Source: CALODP01 sp942492055
GTDB lineage: Bacteria; Bacteroidota; Ignavibacteria; Ignavibacteriales; Melioribacteraceae
Length of the DNA stretch: 64,000 bases
Assembly: GCA_942492055.1 (NCBI GenBank)
Contig: CALODP010000026.1
Location: 1-64,000, forward strand
Direction: 5' to 3'
Shown here: piece by piece, positions 35,815-44,037 of the stretch
Position numbering within the stretch: position 1 is the first letter of the stretch
Layout: each line of letters begins with the position of its first letter
The notes under the pieces: model-generated
What the model saw: the letters and a program-made list of their open reading frames with translations, nothing else
Database searches by the model: none
What the model was told of the DNA's origin: nothing
Position numbers and translations under genes: made by a program

Positions 35815-36273
35815 ATGCAATTTCCTGATCCAACCAAAAATTATCGTATAATGAGCGTTAATAGCGGAAAAGTTATGGATGTTTACGGCGATTCCGAAGA
35901 TGACGGCGCTCAAATTATTCAATTCGATTGGCATACCGGAGCCAATCAAAAATGGAGAATTATTCCGATCGACGGGGATAGGGAATACTGCCAAATTGTG
36001 TCGGTTAATAGTGGAAAAGTTCTTGACGTTTTTGAGAATTCCGGAACGGCCGGTACAAAGATTATCCAATACAAATGGCATGGTGGCAATAATCAGCGCT
36101 GGAAGCTGGATAAAATAGAACTGGCTCGCGAAACACGCTGGAGATTTATCGCCAAATCCTCAAAGATGGTAATTGATGTTACCGGTGCTTCATTGGCAAA
36201 CGGTGCCGAACTGATTCAATACGAAACAAATTATCAAATGAATCAGGAATGGTATATTACTGAAGTTAACTGA
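35815..36273 (+). CDS. Ricin-type beta-trefoil lectin domain protein
   Basis: About 152 residues made of a single ricin-B-like trefoil with three repeats, each ending in a Q-x-W motif: ANQKWRII, NNQRWKLD and MNQEWYIT. The repeats start YRIMSVNSGKVMDVYGDS, CQIVSVNSGKVLDVFENSG and WRFIAKSSKMVIDVTGAS. Such domains bind galactose-type sugars. There is no signal peptide, no T9SS tail and no fused enzyme, so it is either cytoplasmic or exported in an unknown way. ATG 35815 lies just behind GGAGGGGAG. Stand-alone between array B and a hydrolase gene. Confidence 0.82.
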   Translation: MQFPDPTKNYRIMSVNSGKVMDVYGDSEDDGAQIIQFDWHTGANQKWRIIPIDGDREYCQIVSVNSGKVLDVFENSGTAGTKIIQYKWHGGNNQRWKLDKIELARETRWRFIAKSSKMVIDVTGASLANGAELIQYETNYQMNQEWYITEVN

Positions 36274-36540
36274 TATTACAATCTTTCTACAGGGGCTGAG
36301 GGTAACGGAATAAAATAGGAAATCAGACTGCCTATTAATAAGCTATTGTATGTTCCTTATCCATCGGCCCTTTTTCAAATTGAAATACTTGAAATTGTAC
36401 TACTACCTGCATTATATTCATTCCGAAAATGAAATACCCGAACTAAGAAAATCGAGTATACTCTTAATTCAGTTTTGCATAAAATAGGAATGGAGCTTCC
36501 GGAGAAAAATCGGATGGTTTCATAAAATTGTGAGGTCGAT

Positions 36541-37290
36541 ATGCCATTTTTTGAATACCAGGGGAGGAAAATCTACTATCGTTTAGCCGGGAAAGGGGAA
36601 CTGATGATTATTCTTCCCGGAAATACAGCCTCTTCGGCTTGCCATCTGGGTGAGATAGAATATTATAAAGAAAACTATAAAGTTGTTTCTCCGGATTATC
36701 TCGGAACCGGAAAATCGGATCGTCTGGAAGATTGGAAAGGGGAGGAGTGGTTCGAAGAATCGGCCAGGCAGGTTATTGCCCTTATTAAACATTTGAAAGC
36801 TGATAAGGCAATTCTTATGGGAACAAGCGGCGGTGCCTCCATTGCCCTTTTGGCCGCGATATTAGCTCCCGAATCTGTAAAAGCAGTTATTGCCGATAGT
36901 ACTTCAATCCTTTTTACAGAAAAGATGCTTTCGGAAAATGTGATTAAGGAGAGAAAAGCTCCGGGATGCGGTTTGCTCGCTTTTTGGCTGAACGCAAATG
37001 GGCCCGATTGGGAAGAGGTAGTTGATGCCGATACAGCAATGCTAACAAAATGTGTGAATAACGGGGGAGATCTTTTCAAAGGGAGATTGAGTGAGATAGA
37101 ATGCCCGGTTTTGATTACCGCCGGAAAGGAAGATCAAACAATGGAGAATGTTGAAGCGGAATTGGAGAGCTTTAAGAAACAAATTCCGGATTGTCATCTG
37201 TATCTACATTCTTCGGGGGATCATCCATTTATGTGGACGGAGATGGAGGCTTTCAGAACCAATGCTGATCTGTTTTTGAATAAATTGTAG
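36541..37290 (+). CDS. Alpha/beta-fold hydrolase
   Basis: 249 residues, cytoplasmic. Oxyanion region ILPGNTASS, an active-site elbow GTSGGAS (G-x-S-x-G with the serine at about residue 95), VLITAGKEDQTM with the acid aspartate, and SSGDHPFMW with the catalytic histidine. The triad is complete. Substrate unknown; similar proteins include esterases and haloperoxidase-like hydrolases. Followed by a strong terminator. Confidence 0.87.
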   Translation: MPFFEYQGRKIYYRLAGKGELMIILPGNTASSACHLGEIEYYKENYKVVSPDYLGTGKSDRLEDWKGEEWFEESARQVIALIKHLKADKAILMGTSGGASIALLAAILAPESVKAVIADSTSILFTEKMLSENVIKERKAPGCGLLAFWLNANGPDWEEVVDADTAMLTKCVNNGGDLFKGRLSEIECPVLITAGKEDQTMENVEAELESFKKQIPDCHLYLHSSGDHPFMWTEMEAFRTNADLFLNKL

Positions 37291-37303
37291 TAAGAAGAGA
37301 ATA

Positions 37304-37330
37304 AAGCGTCTGTAACGGACGCTTTTTTTT
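37304..37330 (+). terminator. Terminator after the hydrolase gene
   Basis: GCGTC-TGTAACG-GACGC hairpin followed by eight T residues. Confidence 0.9.
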
Positions 37331-37426
37331 TGAATAGTTCTTTTTCAAGTTTTATTTCTCATCGATTCCCTGTAAAATTGCGTCTTTATTTTATTTAATG
37401 TTTCCTCTCCAATAAATCGGTTTGTT

Positions 37427-37990
37427 ATGGATCTATTTTCTCTAATACTTATTGCTTTTGGACTTTCCATGGATGCCTTCGCTGTTACAGTTACACGCGG
37501 ACAAAGAAAAGAGGAAAAAGTAAAGTATCTCGTCTTTATGGCTTTCCTTTTCGGTCTTTTTCAGGGAATAATGCCTTTGATAGGGTGGATTGCCGGAATA
37601 AGTGTCAAAGATTATATAATGAACTATGACCATTGGGTAGCGTTTATTATCCTATCGGCAATCGGTGGAAAGATGATATTCGACACTTTTTCATCCGACG
37701 AAGAGGAGGAAGATAAAAAGCTCTCGGGCGGTTTTCTTGTAATGATAGGTTTGGCTATTGCTACCAGCATCGACGCCCTTGCCGTAGGGGTAAGTTTCTC
37801 TTGTATGAATATCTCTATTTTTAAGGCGACCACTATTATTGGAGTTGTTACGTTCGGCTTATGTCTGCTGGGATGTAGATTAGCTCGGTTCTTCGGGAAA
37901 CTTTTGGGGAACAAAATGGAGTTGATCGGGGGATTGGTTCTTTGCTTTATAGGAATAAAAATACTCGTCGAACATATTTTTTTCTCTTAA
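37427..37990 (+). CDS. mntP: Putative manganese efflux pump MntP
   Basis: 187 residues, six predicted membrane helices in two related halves. Each half has the conserved aspartate motif of the family: LSMDAFAVTVTRG in TM1 and ATSIDALAVGVSFS in TM4. An acidic loop (SDEEEEDKK) separates the halves. Known MntP proteins export Mn2+ from the cytoplasm. I looked at the roughly 100 bases upstream for a yybP-ykoY manganese riboswitch and did not see one. Confidence 0.92.
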   Translation: MDLFSLILIAFGLSMDAFAVTVTRGQRKEEKVKYLVFMAFLFGLFQGIMPLIGWIAGISVKDYIMNYDHWVAFIILSAIGGKMIFDTFSSDEEEEDKKLSGGFLVMIGLAIATSIDALAVGVSFSCMNISIFKATTIIGVVTFGLCLLGCRLARFFGKLLGNKMELIGGLVLCFIGIKILVEHIFFS

Positions 37991-38101
37991 TCCTCATTTA
38001 TCCTCAAATCGTTTCTATCCTGCCTACAATTAATTCTTAATAAAGGTATATTTGCGTAGATAATAATTTAATTACGATCTTATTACGATAATCAGAAGAA
38101 T

Positions 38102-38956
38102 ATGAAAAAGAATATCGGTTTGGTACTCGAAGGGGGAGGACTCAGAGGAATCTATACTTCGGGTGTTTTACGCTACTTTATGGAACGAAACCTATATTTC
38201 CCTTATGTAATAGGGGTTTCGATGGGAGCGTGTAACGGCGCTAATTATATTTCCCGCCAACAGGAACGAAACAGAATTGTAAATACCCGATTTGTTCGGG
38301 ATAAAAGGTATTCCAGCTATTTGCGTGGAATAACAAAAGGAGAGCTTTTCGGAGCCGATTTTATCTGGAATGTAATCCCAAATGAGTTAGTTCCCTTCGA
38401 TTATGAAACATTCGAGAGATCGGATAGCCGGTTTGTTGCTGTTGCTACGGCTTGCGATACGGGAAAACCGGTCTATTTCGAGACGAAGGGGAAAAAGGAG
38501 TATTACATGAAGAGGCTGCAAGCTTCGGCAAGTATGCCTTTTGTTCAAAAGCCGGTGGTGGTAGATGGGAAAAAGTATCTCGACGGAGGTATAGCGGATT
38601 CTCTTCCGATAGAGAGAAGTATTTCGGACGGTAATGAGAAAAATGTACTTATACTTACCCAACCGAAAGGATTTAGGAAAAAGGAATCGAATCTCCTAGG
38701 GAAACTCGGAAAGATTTTTTATTCCGATTTACCATTATTTACAGAAGCCCTGGCAAACCGGAATAGGCGCTATAACGAATCGATGGATACCATAGAGGAA
38801 TTGGAAGCAAAAGGGGATATATTCGTTATTCGGCCGAAAACAAAATTAAATGTTAAGAGAGCAGAAAAGGATGTCGACAAATTATACTATGCTTACGACG
38901 AAGGTTATTATGAGGCGCAAAGGTTGTTTGATGATATGCTTAATTATATGAAATAG
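38102..38956 (+). CDS. Patatin-like phospholipase
   Basis: 284 residues. Catalytic Ser-Asp dyad: glycine-rich oxyanion loop LVLEGGGLRGIYTSGVL at the N terminus, nucleophile elbow GVSMGACNGANY and the aspartate in YLDGGIADSLPIE. The architecture matches bacterial cytoplasmic patatins of the YjjU/RssA type rather than outer-membrane T5-type patatins, as there is no signal or barrel. Acts on lipid acyl esters; the precise substrate is unknown. Confidence 0.9.
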   Translation: MKKNIGLVLEGGGLRGIYTSGVLRYFMERNLYFPYVIGVSMGACNGANYISRQQERNRIVNTRFVRDKRYSSYLRGITKGELFGADFIWNVIPNELVPFDYETFERSDSRFVAVATACDTGKPVYFETKGKKEYYMKRLQASASMPFVQKPVVVDGKKYLDGGIADSLPIERSISDGNEKNVLILTQPKGFRKKESNLLGKLGKIFYSDLPLFTEALANRNRRYNESMDTIEELEAKGDIFVIRPKTKLNVKRAEKDVDKLYYAYDEGYYEAQRLFDDMLNYMK

Positions 38957-38962
38957 ATAGTT

Positions 38963-38996
38963 CCCGATTTTTCTTATTCTTTATGTAAAAATCGGG
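38963..38996 (+). terminator. Hairpin after the patatin gene
   Basis: CCCGATTTTT pairs perfectly with AAAAATCGGG. There is no separate T-run, but the 5' arm of the stem is T-rich. Confidence 0.5.
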
Positions 38997-39070
38997 TAAA
39001 GTTTATCGGGGAATATTCGAAGATAGGGTTAGATAAAGAGAGAGAAAATTAAAAAATTCTCTTAGTCACA

Positions 39071-39216
39071 GGACGGATAATCATAATTTTTACCGGAAGG
39101 AAACCTCGTAATTTTCCTCCATGTCGGTAAATCCGTACCTATTGTAGGTTATTTTTTCTCAAAACCCCTATTACTGTACTCCGGGGCCATCTTCGATATT
39201 CTGTGGCCCCTTTTTC
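39071..39216 (+). ncRNA. Candidate structured RNA with its own terminator
   Basis: Within a 486-base gap: ACGGAT (39073) pairs with ATCCGT (39131-39136), enclosing TTTACCG (39089-39095) with CGGTAAA, enclosing a GGAAA/TTTCC stem. About 45 bases later a strong intrinsic terminator follows (GGGGCCA ... TGGCCCC then T5, 39183-39215). The next gene starts 227 bases further on, so this is either a small RNA or a riboswitch-like leader. No known class recognised. Confidence 0.35.
39183..39216 (+). terminator. Intrinsic terminator upstream of the solute-binding protein gene
   Basis: GGGGCCA and TGGCCCC stem followed by TTTTTCTTT, with no coding gene immediately before it. Confidence 0.8.
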
Positions 39217-39442
39217 TTTATTACTTCCTCCAATTTGAAGATTGCATCTGACGTTCCTATCTCGTATTTTATTTCCCATCTTCCCCGATGAAAATAGTCA
39301 TTCTTCCTCTCTACCTGTCGATTGTTTTTATCGATTCTCTTTGAAATAGCAGCTCAATTTTAAAATATATTACTTTTATTCTGTGGGAAATGGTTTACCG
39401 GCAATTAGAGACTATTAATATATCATACACGGAGGTAATTAT

Positions 39443-40207
39443 ATGAAGAGGGGAATCATATCAGCCGTTATTATTATTATCGGAGTCTTTTTTATATACT
39501 CCACATTCCTTAAAACTCCCGAGTTGAAGTTTACAACACAAGATTTCGCCCCGTTTAATTACGAAGAGAACGGAAAAGTAGCCGGACCGGTAGCTGAGAT
39601 TATTCGTGAGGTCTGCGATGAGATTGATGTTGAATGTACATTTAAATTACTACCATGGGATGAAGCTCAGAAAGAGGTGAAGGAAGGGAATGCTCATGGT
39701 ATGTTCGTAATCGGATGGAATGCCGAACGTGCCGATTGGCTTACATTCAGTCCCCCTATTCTCAGAACCGAATACGGCTTTTTTGTTCGAGAGGATAATC
39801 CATTGAAATTCACTACCCCTATGGATGTGAAGGGGTATTCCGTTTTTGCTTACGGGCCTTCTAATACGTCCGCCTCTCTGGAGGAGATAAAGACAGAAGT
39901 CTTCGATATGAAGATGCTTCTGGAGGAAAACACCGAGGCATGTTTGCAGAAGCTATCTCTGGGGGAAGGGGACGCAGTCTATTCAAACAGAGATGTGGGG
40001 AAAGCTTTCATCTCGAAATTGGATATAAAGAATTTGAGATATGCCGGTGCCCATAAGAATCTTCTTTATTACATCGGGTTTTCAACCGAGCATACTAATA
40101 AGAGGGTGATTGATATGTTTAACTATAAATTCGTTGAGCTTATGAAGGATGGAACGATAAGGGAGATTCTGGAAAAATATTCTATGGAACCTGTTGTGAT
40201 GGAATAA
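39443..40207 (+). CDS. Family 3 extracellular solute-binding protein
   Basis: 254 residues with an N-terminal hydrophobic anchor (about 4-22) that may be an uncleaved signal. The SBP_bac_3 fold follows: LKFTTQDFAPFNYEENGKVAG, AEIIREVCDEIDVECTF, LPWDEAQKEVKEGNAHGMF, WLTFSPPILRTEYGFFVRE and a C-terminal FVELMKDGTIREILEKY. Such proteins bind amino acids or similar polar ligands in the periplasm. No ABC permease or ATPase is adjacent, so this is an orphan receptor or feeds a transporter encoded elsewhere. RBS GGAGG precedes the ATG. Confidence 0.87.
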   Translation: MKRGIISAVIIIIGVFFIYSTFLKTPELKFTTQDFAPFNYEENGKVAGPVAEIIREVCDEIDVECTFKLLPWDEAQKEVKEGNAHGMFVIGWNAERADWLTFSPPILRTEYGFFVREDNPLKFTTPMDVKGYSVFAYGPSNTSASLEEIKTEVFDMKMLLEENTEACLQKLSLGEGDAVYSNRDVGKAFISKLDIKNLRYAGAHKNLLYYIGFSTEHTNKRVIDMFNYKFVELMKDGTIREILEKYSMEPVVME

Positions 40208-40218
40208 AGCATTTTTAT

Positions 40219-40248
40219 AAGGCTGTCGAAAGGGGCAGCCTTTTCTTT
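40219..40248. terminator. Terminator between the binding-protein and deiminase genes
   Basis: AAGGCTG ... CAGCCTT hairpin followed by TTCTTT, at the convergent gene ends. Confidence 0.75.
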
Positions 40249-42016
40249 ATCTGATAAGCTGCATTTTACGGGAAAGCTTTTTCCCGCCACTAGTTAAGAC
40301 GGCAATGTAAAACCCGGAAGAACACTCTTGTCCGAAACTGTCTTTTCCGTTCCATGTTGTTTTCTTTCTACCGGAAGATTGAACTCCATCGATCAAAGAG
40401 ATTACTTCTTCTCCTAAAGCGTTGAATATTTTTAGTGAGACCTTGCCTGATAGTGGGAGAGAGTATTCGATTGTTGTTTCGGGATTAAACGGATTAGGAT
40501 AATTCTGAGAGAGGCGAAAATCAGTTGGTACTTCAAGCGACTCTTCCGCGTTTAGCGAAAGGGAGTCAATTCCTACAAATGAGTAATAGCCATTCGGCGC
40601 TACAAAAGGTTTTGTGATTATTTTACCATTATTGTTTTCCGCTTCGATGTAATAGTCTATCTCAATACCATTCGGTTGCTTTGGAATAAAGGCGTAATAT
40701 TCTGTCGATATCCGGGACATCTTTATTTCAGCAAAGAGAGGTTCAGTATGTTTTCTCCAGAAAAGAGAAACTCCTTTTATGCCATCGTTGGATTCGGCCT
40801 CGCAGGAGATTTCGAAATCTGAGGAAGTGTTAACGGTATCCTGTAATATTGGGTGTTTTATATAAATCGGATTCTCCGCGTAGATTTCCCTTGTGAGACA
40901 ATGAATAGCCCCTGAACCGATAGCGTATAATTCGCAATTAACGCCGACTATCTTGTATCCAGGCATAGCTTCGCGATATGTTCTTAGGGCGAGACTATCG
41001 TATGGTTGGCAATTGTATTGCGGAACCAATACATGGTTATTTAGAATCAACGAATTTACATAGCTTGAAGCCGCGGTTTTGCGGATATATTGGGTACCCA
41101 AATATTCTGCGGAGGGTGCATTTGTTATGGGAATAAATCTGAAGTCCCTTCCGAACACACTTTTCAATTGGCCTCTGATCAGCTCAATTCCGGCGGTAAT
41201 ATCTCTCTGGTATAATCTGTAAGGATCGCAGATGTGGAGATAATTAGTATCCGGGATTTCCGCTATAAGAAAAGTTTCTTCGTCAATCATTTTTAACCAG
41301 AAATCGGTGTGTTCGTAAATTCCTCCTAGATTTAGAGTCTTTCCAATCCCGAAGTAGTAATTGAAAATATGGGTAGCAGGATTCTCCAATCCGACTTCAA
41401 GCTTGGAATCGGAGACAGATGCAATATTGAAAGTACCGTGTCCGTCAGTTAGCCAATTCCCGCCGTCGAAATAATATTTGTGCTCATCCGATTGAGAGGG
41501 GATCTGTATGAATGGAAGGTGCAAATATTCCGCAATTGTCTTAGCCGATTCGTCACCGGGGAAGCCGATAACCGTTCTATCTCCGACTTTATTATCGTAG
41601 ACAAAGAAAGGACCGTTATCTCGTGTCCAAGGGAAATTCTCCTCCGACGGGACATCGATAAAATGAATCAACGGGGAAGAAATGCCACGGCGCGCGAAGG
41701 CAGTATCAAGGCGGAACATGTTGGGTTCCCCTTCGATAGTTCCGGGGCGAATCAGGTAGAAATCTATTCCTTCGGCCAAAGCAACAGCGACTCCTTTAAG
41801 ATAGGGATCGATTATCTTATCCCATGAAAATGTCGGACGCAAATCGTAGATTCTCTCTTCCATAACCAATCCGGAGATCTCTTCCCACTCGGCCGGAGAG
41901 CGTGGCGCGGAAAGCACTTCCTGCGAAAAAAGATTTACATAAAGCAGAACCGAAAAAAGAATTGTCTGCCGGACAATTTTCGCAAAGTTATTTGATGTAT
42001 GGGATTGAAGAATCAT
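40247..42016 (-). CDS. Porphyromonas-type peptidylarginine/agmatine deiminase with T9SS tail
   Basis: 589 residues. Signal-type N terminus to about residue 31 (VLLYVNLFSQ). The guanidino-modifying domain has the PAD_porph catalytic set: D133 in WTRDNGP, H236 and D238 in YEHTDFWLK, N321 in SSYVNSLIL and C373 in GSGAIHCLTRE; DGGNWLTDGHG fits the substrate loop. A middle Ig-like region (about 385-490) precedes the sorting tail NYPNPFNPETTIEYSL ... LSRKMQLIR. The layout (catalytic domain, Ig-like domain, T9SS tail) is that of the citrullinating enzyme PPAD. Activity on protein arginine versus agmatine cannot be decided from motifs. Transcribed alone on the minus strand. Confidence 0.88.
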   Translation of the reverse strand: MILQSHTSNNFAKIVRQTILFSVLLYVNLFSQEVLSAPRSPAEWEEISGLVMEERIYDLRPTFSWDKIIDPYLKGVAVALAEGIDFYLIRPGTIEGEPNMFRLDTAFARRGISSPLIHFIDVPSEENFPWTRDNGPFFVYDNKVGDRTVIGFPGDESAKTIAEYLHLPFIQIPSQSDEHKYYFDGGNWLTDGHGTFNIASVSDSKLEVGLENPATHIFNYYFGIGKTLNLGGIYEHTDFWLKMIDEETFLIAEIPDTNYLHICDPYRLYQRDITAGIELIRGQLKSVFGRDFRFIPITNAPSAEYLGTQYIRKTAASSYVNSLILNNHVLVPQYNCQPYDSLALRTYREAMPGYKIVGVNCELYAIGSGAIHCLTREIYAENPIYIKHPILQDTVNTSSDFEISCEAESNDGIKGVSLFWRKHTEPLFAEIKMSRISTEYYAFIPKQPNGIEIDYYIEAENNNGKIITKPFVAPNGYYSFVGIDSLSLNAEESLEVPTDFRLSQNYPNPFNPETTIEYSLPLSGKVSLKIFNALGEEVISLIDGVQSSGRKKTTWNGKDSFGQECSSGFYIAVLTSGGKKLSRKMQLIR

Positions 42017-42227
42017 ATGCTAATTAACCGTATTCTATTTTCCAGGGCGAAATATACAAAAAAGTTGTAGGTGAAATTGTTATGAGATTTACAACTAGGA
42101 AAAATAAAAACTCTTTAATTGAATCGGGATGGGAATTGCAAGAATAAGAATATCTCTGTTTGGGATTACAAAGCCTATCATTTCCTGGGAAATTGCGAAA
42201 AATGAAAGGAAAGGGGATAATTATTGG

Positions 42228-42440
42228 GTATTGATCTATTAATGGAGAGTTACACGAGTTAAACGGAGAGTTGCATACGCTAAATGAAGAGTTACATGGA
42301 ATAAATGCCCGGTTACATCGGTTTAATGGAGAGTTACATCGGTTAAATGAAAAGTTACACTTGATAAATAGCGAGTTACATCAAATCGATTGAGATTTCA
42401 GGGAGAATAATGTCGAATTACATGTAATTAACATGAAGAG
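42228..42440. repeat. Array D: exact 21-bp phased repeats
   Basis: Units of the form ATGGAGAGTTACATCGG; the GTTA/GTTG core is at 42249, 42270, 42291, 42312, 42333, 42354 and 42375, exactly 21 apart, with in-phase traces at 42228 and 42417. An AATTACATGTAATT palindrome closes the right end (about 42416-42429). One forward frame stays open through the array and spells a heptad (GELHELN, GELHTLN, EELHGIN, ARLHRFN, GELHRLN, EKLHLIN, SELHQID) but has no ATG. The rest of the 42017-42593 gap holds nothing else I recognise. Confidence 0.88.
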
Positions 42441-42593
42441 GAAGTGAATTATTATTCATATTGTTGACTTGAAGCTTTATTTATCTTAAGAAAGAGATAA
42501 AATACATTATTTGCCATTTCAAATGATTATATTTGACTTTAGAATATTTGTAGTTATCTGCCTTGGTAATAATAAATAGATTGGAGTTTCTGC

Positions 42594-43178
42594 TTGTCGG
42601 ATATAAAAAGTGAAATCTGGTGTAATATATGTGAACATTCTTTATTTGAAAATTCTAAAGGTGTATTATGCTCAATATGTAATGAGAAACCGAACTTTAC
42701 AGAGCATTGTGCGAAATTTTCATATAGTGAATCAAAAGAATCCAAAATCTTATCAAGGCAGATTTTCATAGAAAAAGTGGAAAATGATAAAGAGAATGGG
42801 AATGAATACTTTAATCATCTTTTTGTAGATTATGGGATAAAGGCTATTTTCGTGATTCTGACCTTGGTGGGTATTTTTTGTGGCGAGTTAGCTATGGAAG
42901 TAATAGTAGTTTTGCTTCTATGTTCTATTTCTGCTTTTCTGATAATCGGGATTACTATTGTTGCCGGGAATGAGAGAGGAATAAAAGTAGTAAATAGGGA
43001 GATTAAGGAATTTGTTCCATCCGGAATTACATGGATGAATCCTATTAAAGGAAAGATTATTTGTGTAGATCTTAAGAGAGAAGTACCTGAGTGGAAGCAG
43101 TTGAAGGAGTATGAAATTAGGCAAAAGTTATTTGCTATAGGAAAAAGAGAATTATCAAATTCTCGGTATCGGAAATAG
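42594..43178 (+). CDS. Uncharacterised zinc-ribbon-like membrane protein
   Basis: About 194 residues. The N terminus carries two CxxC pairs (WCNICEHS and LCSICNEKP) that would form a zinc ribbon in the cytoplasm. Two membrane helices follow (about residues 82-100 and 102-124: IFVILTLVGIFCG and VIVVLLLCSISAFLIIG), then a hydrophilic C terminus. No family with known function recognised. The frame opens at a TTG (42594) with no ATG before the first cysteine pair, which makes the start uncertain. The next gene starts 21 bases downstream, so the two may be an operon. Confidence 0.6.
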   Translation: MSDIKSEIWCNICEHSLFENSKGVLCSICNEKPNFTEHCAKFSYSESKESKILSRQIFIEKVENDKENGNEYFNHLFVDYGIKAIFVILTLVGIFCGELAMEVIVVLLLCSISAFLIIGITIVAGNERGIKVVNREIKEFVPSGITWMNPIKGKIICVDLKREVPEWKQLKEYEIRQKLFAIGKRELSNSRYRK

Positions 43179-43199
43179 TTTTTTTATATTTGGGGTCTT

Positions 43200-43763
43200 A
43201 TGCCTACAATAATTACACATGGAATAATTGGAATTGCCGGAGCGAAAGTGAGCGCTCCGAAAAAGAATAAATGGTTATTTTGGGGAATCTCTATTTTGGC
43301 TCCGGTTTTGCCAGATTTTGATGTTATTTCTTTTAAGCTTGGTATTAGTTACGGGGATCTATTCGGTCACAGAGGGTTTTCGCACTCTATTCTTTTTGCC
43401 ATTTTGATGGGAGCCTTGTTTGCTTTTGTTAGCTTCAAATACACGGATGCTTTTCGTAAGAAATATATTTCTCATTTTATCTATTTCTTCTCACTACTAA
43501 TGTCGCATAGTTTATTGGATGCTTTCACAAACGGAGGATTGGGGGTTGCTCTCTTTGCTCCATTTGATAATACCCGTTATTTCTTTCCTTATACTCCTAT
43601 AGAAGTTGCGGCAATTTCTCCCAGAAGATTTTTCTCGTTAAAGGGACTTATTGTAATACTTTCCGAGATATTATGGGTTTGGCTTCCCGCTATTTTAATA
43701 GTTTTAGGAATAAAATCTTATCAAAAGAAAGCCGGGAAAGTTCGAAAGGATGCGAGAGAATAA
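43200..43763 (+). CDS. YdjM-family membrane-bound metal-dependent hydrolase
   Basis: 187 residues with about four membrane helices. Conserved polar motifs of the family: THGIIGIAGA, APVLPDFDVIS, FGHRGFSHSILFA and MSHSLLDAFTNGG. These histidines and aspartates are thought to form a metal site facing the membrane. In E. coli the relative YdjM is LexA-regulated; no LexA-type site was seen here. The biochemical role is unknown, with lipid or phosphate ester hydrolysis suspected by family. Confidence 0.87.
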   Translation: MPTIITHGIIGIAGAKVSAPKKNKWLFWGISILAPVLPDFDVISFKLGISYGDLFGHRGFSHSILFAILMGALFAFVSFKYTDAFRKKYISHFIYFFSLLMSHSLLDAFTNGGLGVALFAPFDNTRYFFPYTPIEVAAISPRRFFSLKGLIVILSEILWVWLPAILIVLGIKSYQKKAGKVRKDARE

Positions 43764-44037
43764 TAATTGGCGAATATATTCGAAAACTTAGGTAATCTTT
43801 GAGTAGGATAGGTTATATCTTTACAGTGCTAAGAGTATTGTTTTTTTTTGTTGCGAATTAAGTTGTTGAATATAATTAAAATATTATACATATTGCAGCC
43901 CGAGGGGAAGTTAGAAATCAATTTGTTTTGAGTCCGATTATTATTATTTGTTATTTATGTGCCGTAAGGAGATTATGCTGCTATCTGCCATCCTCAATAA
44001 ATAACAAATCTTAATCACAAACTTCTAAGTTGCTTCA

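Noticed and set aside
36288..36320. GGGGCTGAGGGTAACGG resembling a TPP riboswitch box
   Set aside because: Only a fragment of the thi-box pattern; the other conserved helices are missing and the downstream gene is an unrelated hydrolase.
37331..37426. Manganese riboswitch (yybP-ykoY) expected before mntP
   Set aside because: The region is short, AT-rich and lacks the conserved internal loops.
42228..42440. Array D as a CRISPR array
   Set aside because: There are no unique spacers between repeats; the whole 21-bp unit is the repeat, and no cas genes are present. Same argument for the other arrays.
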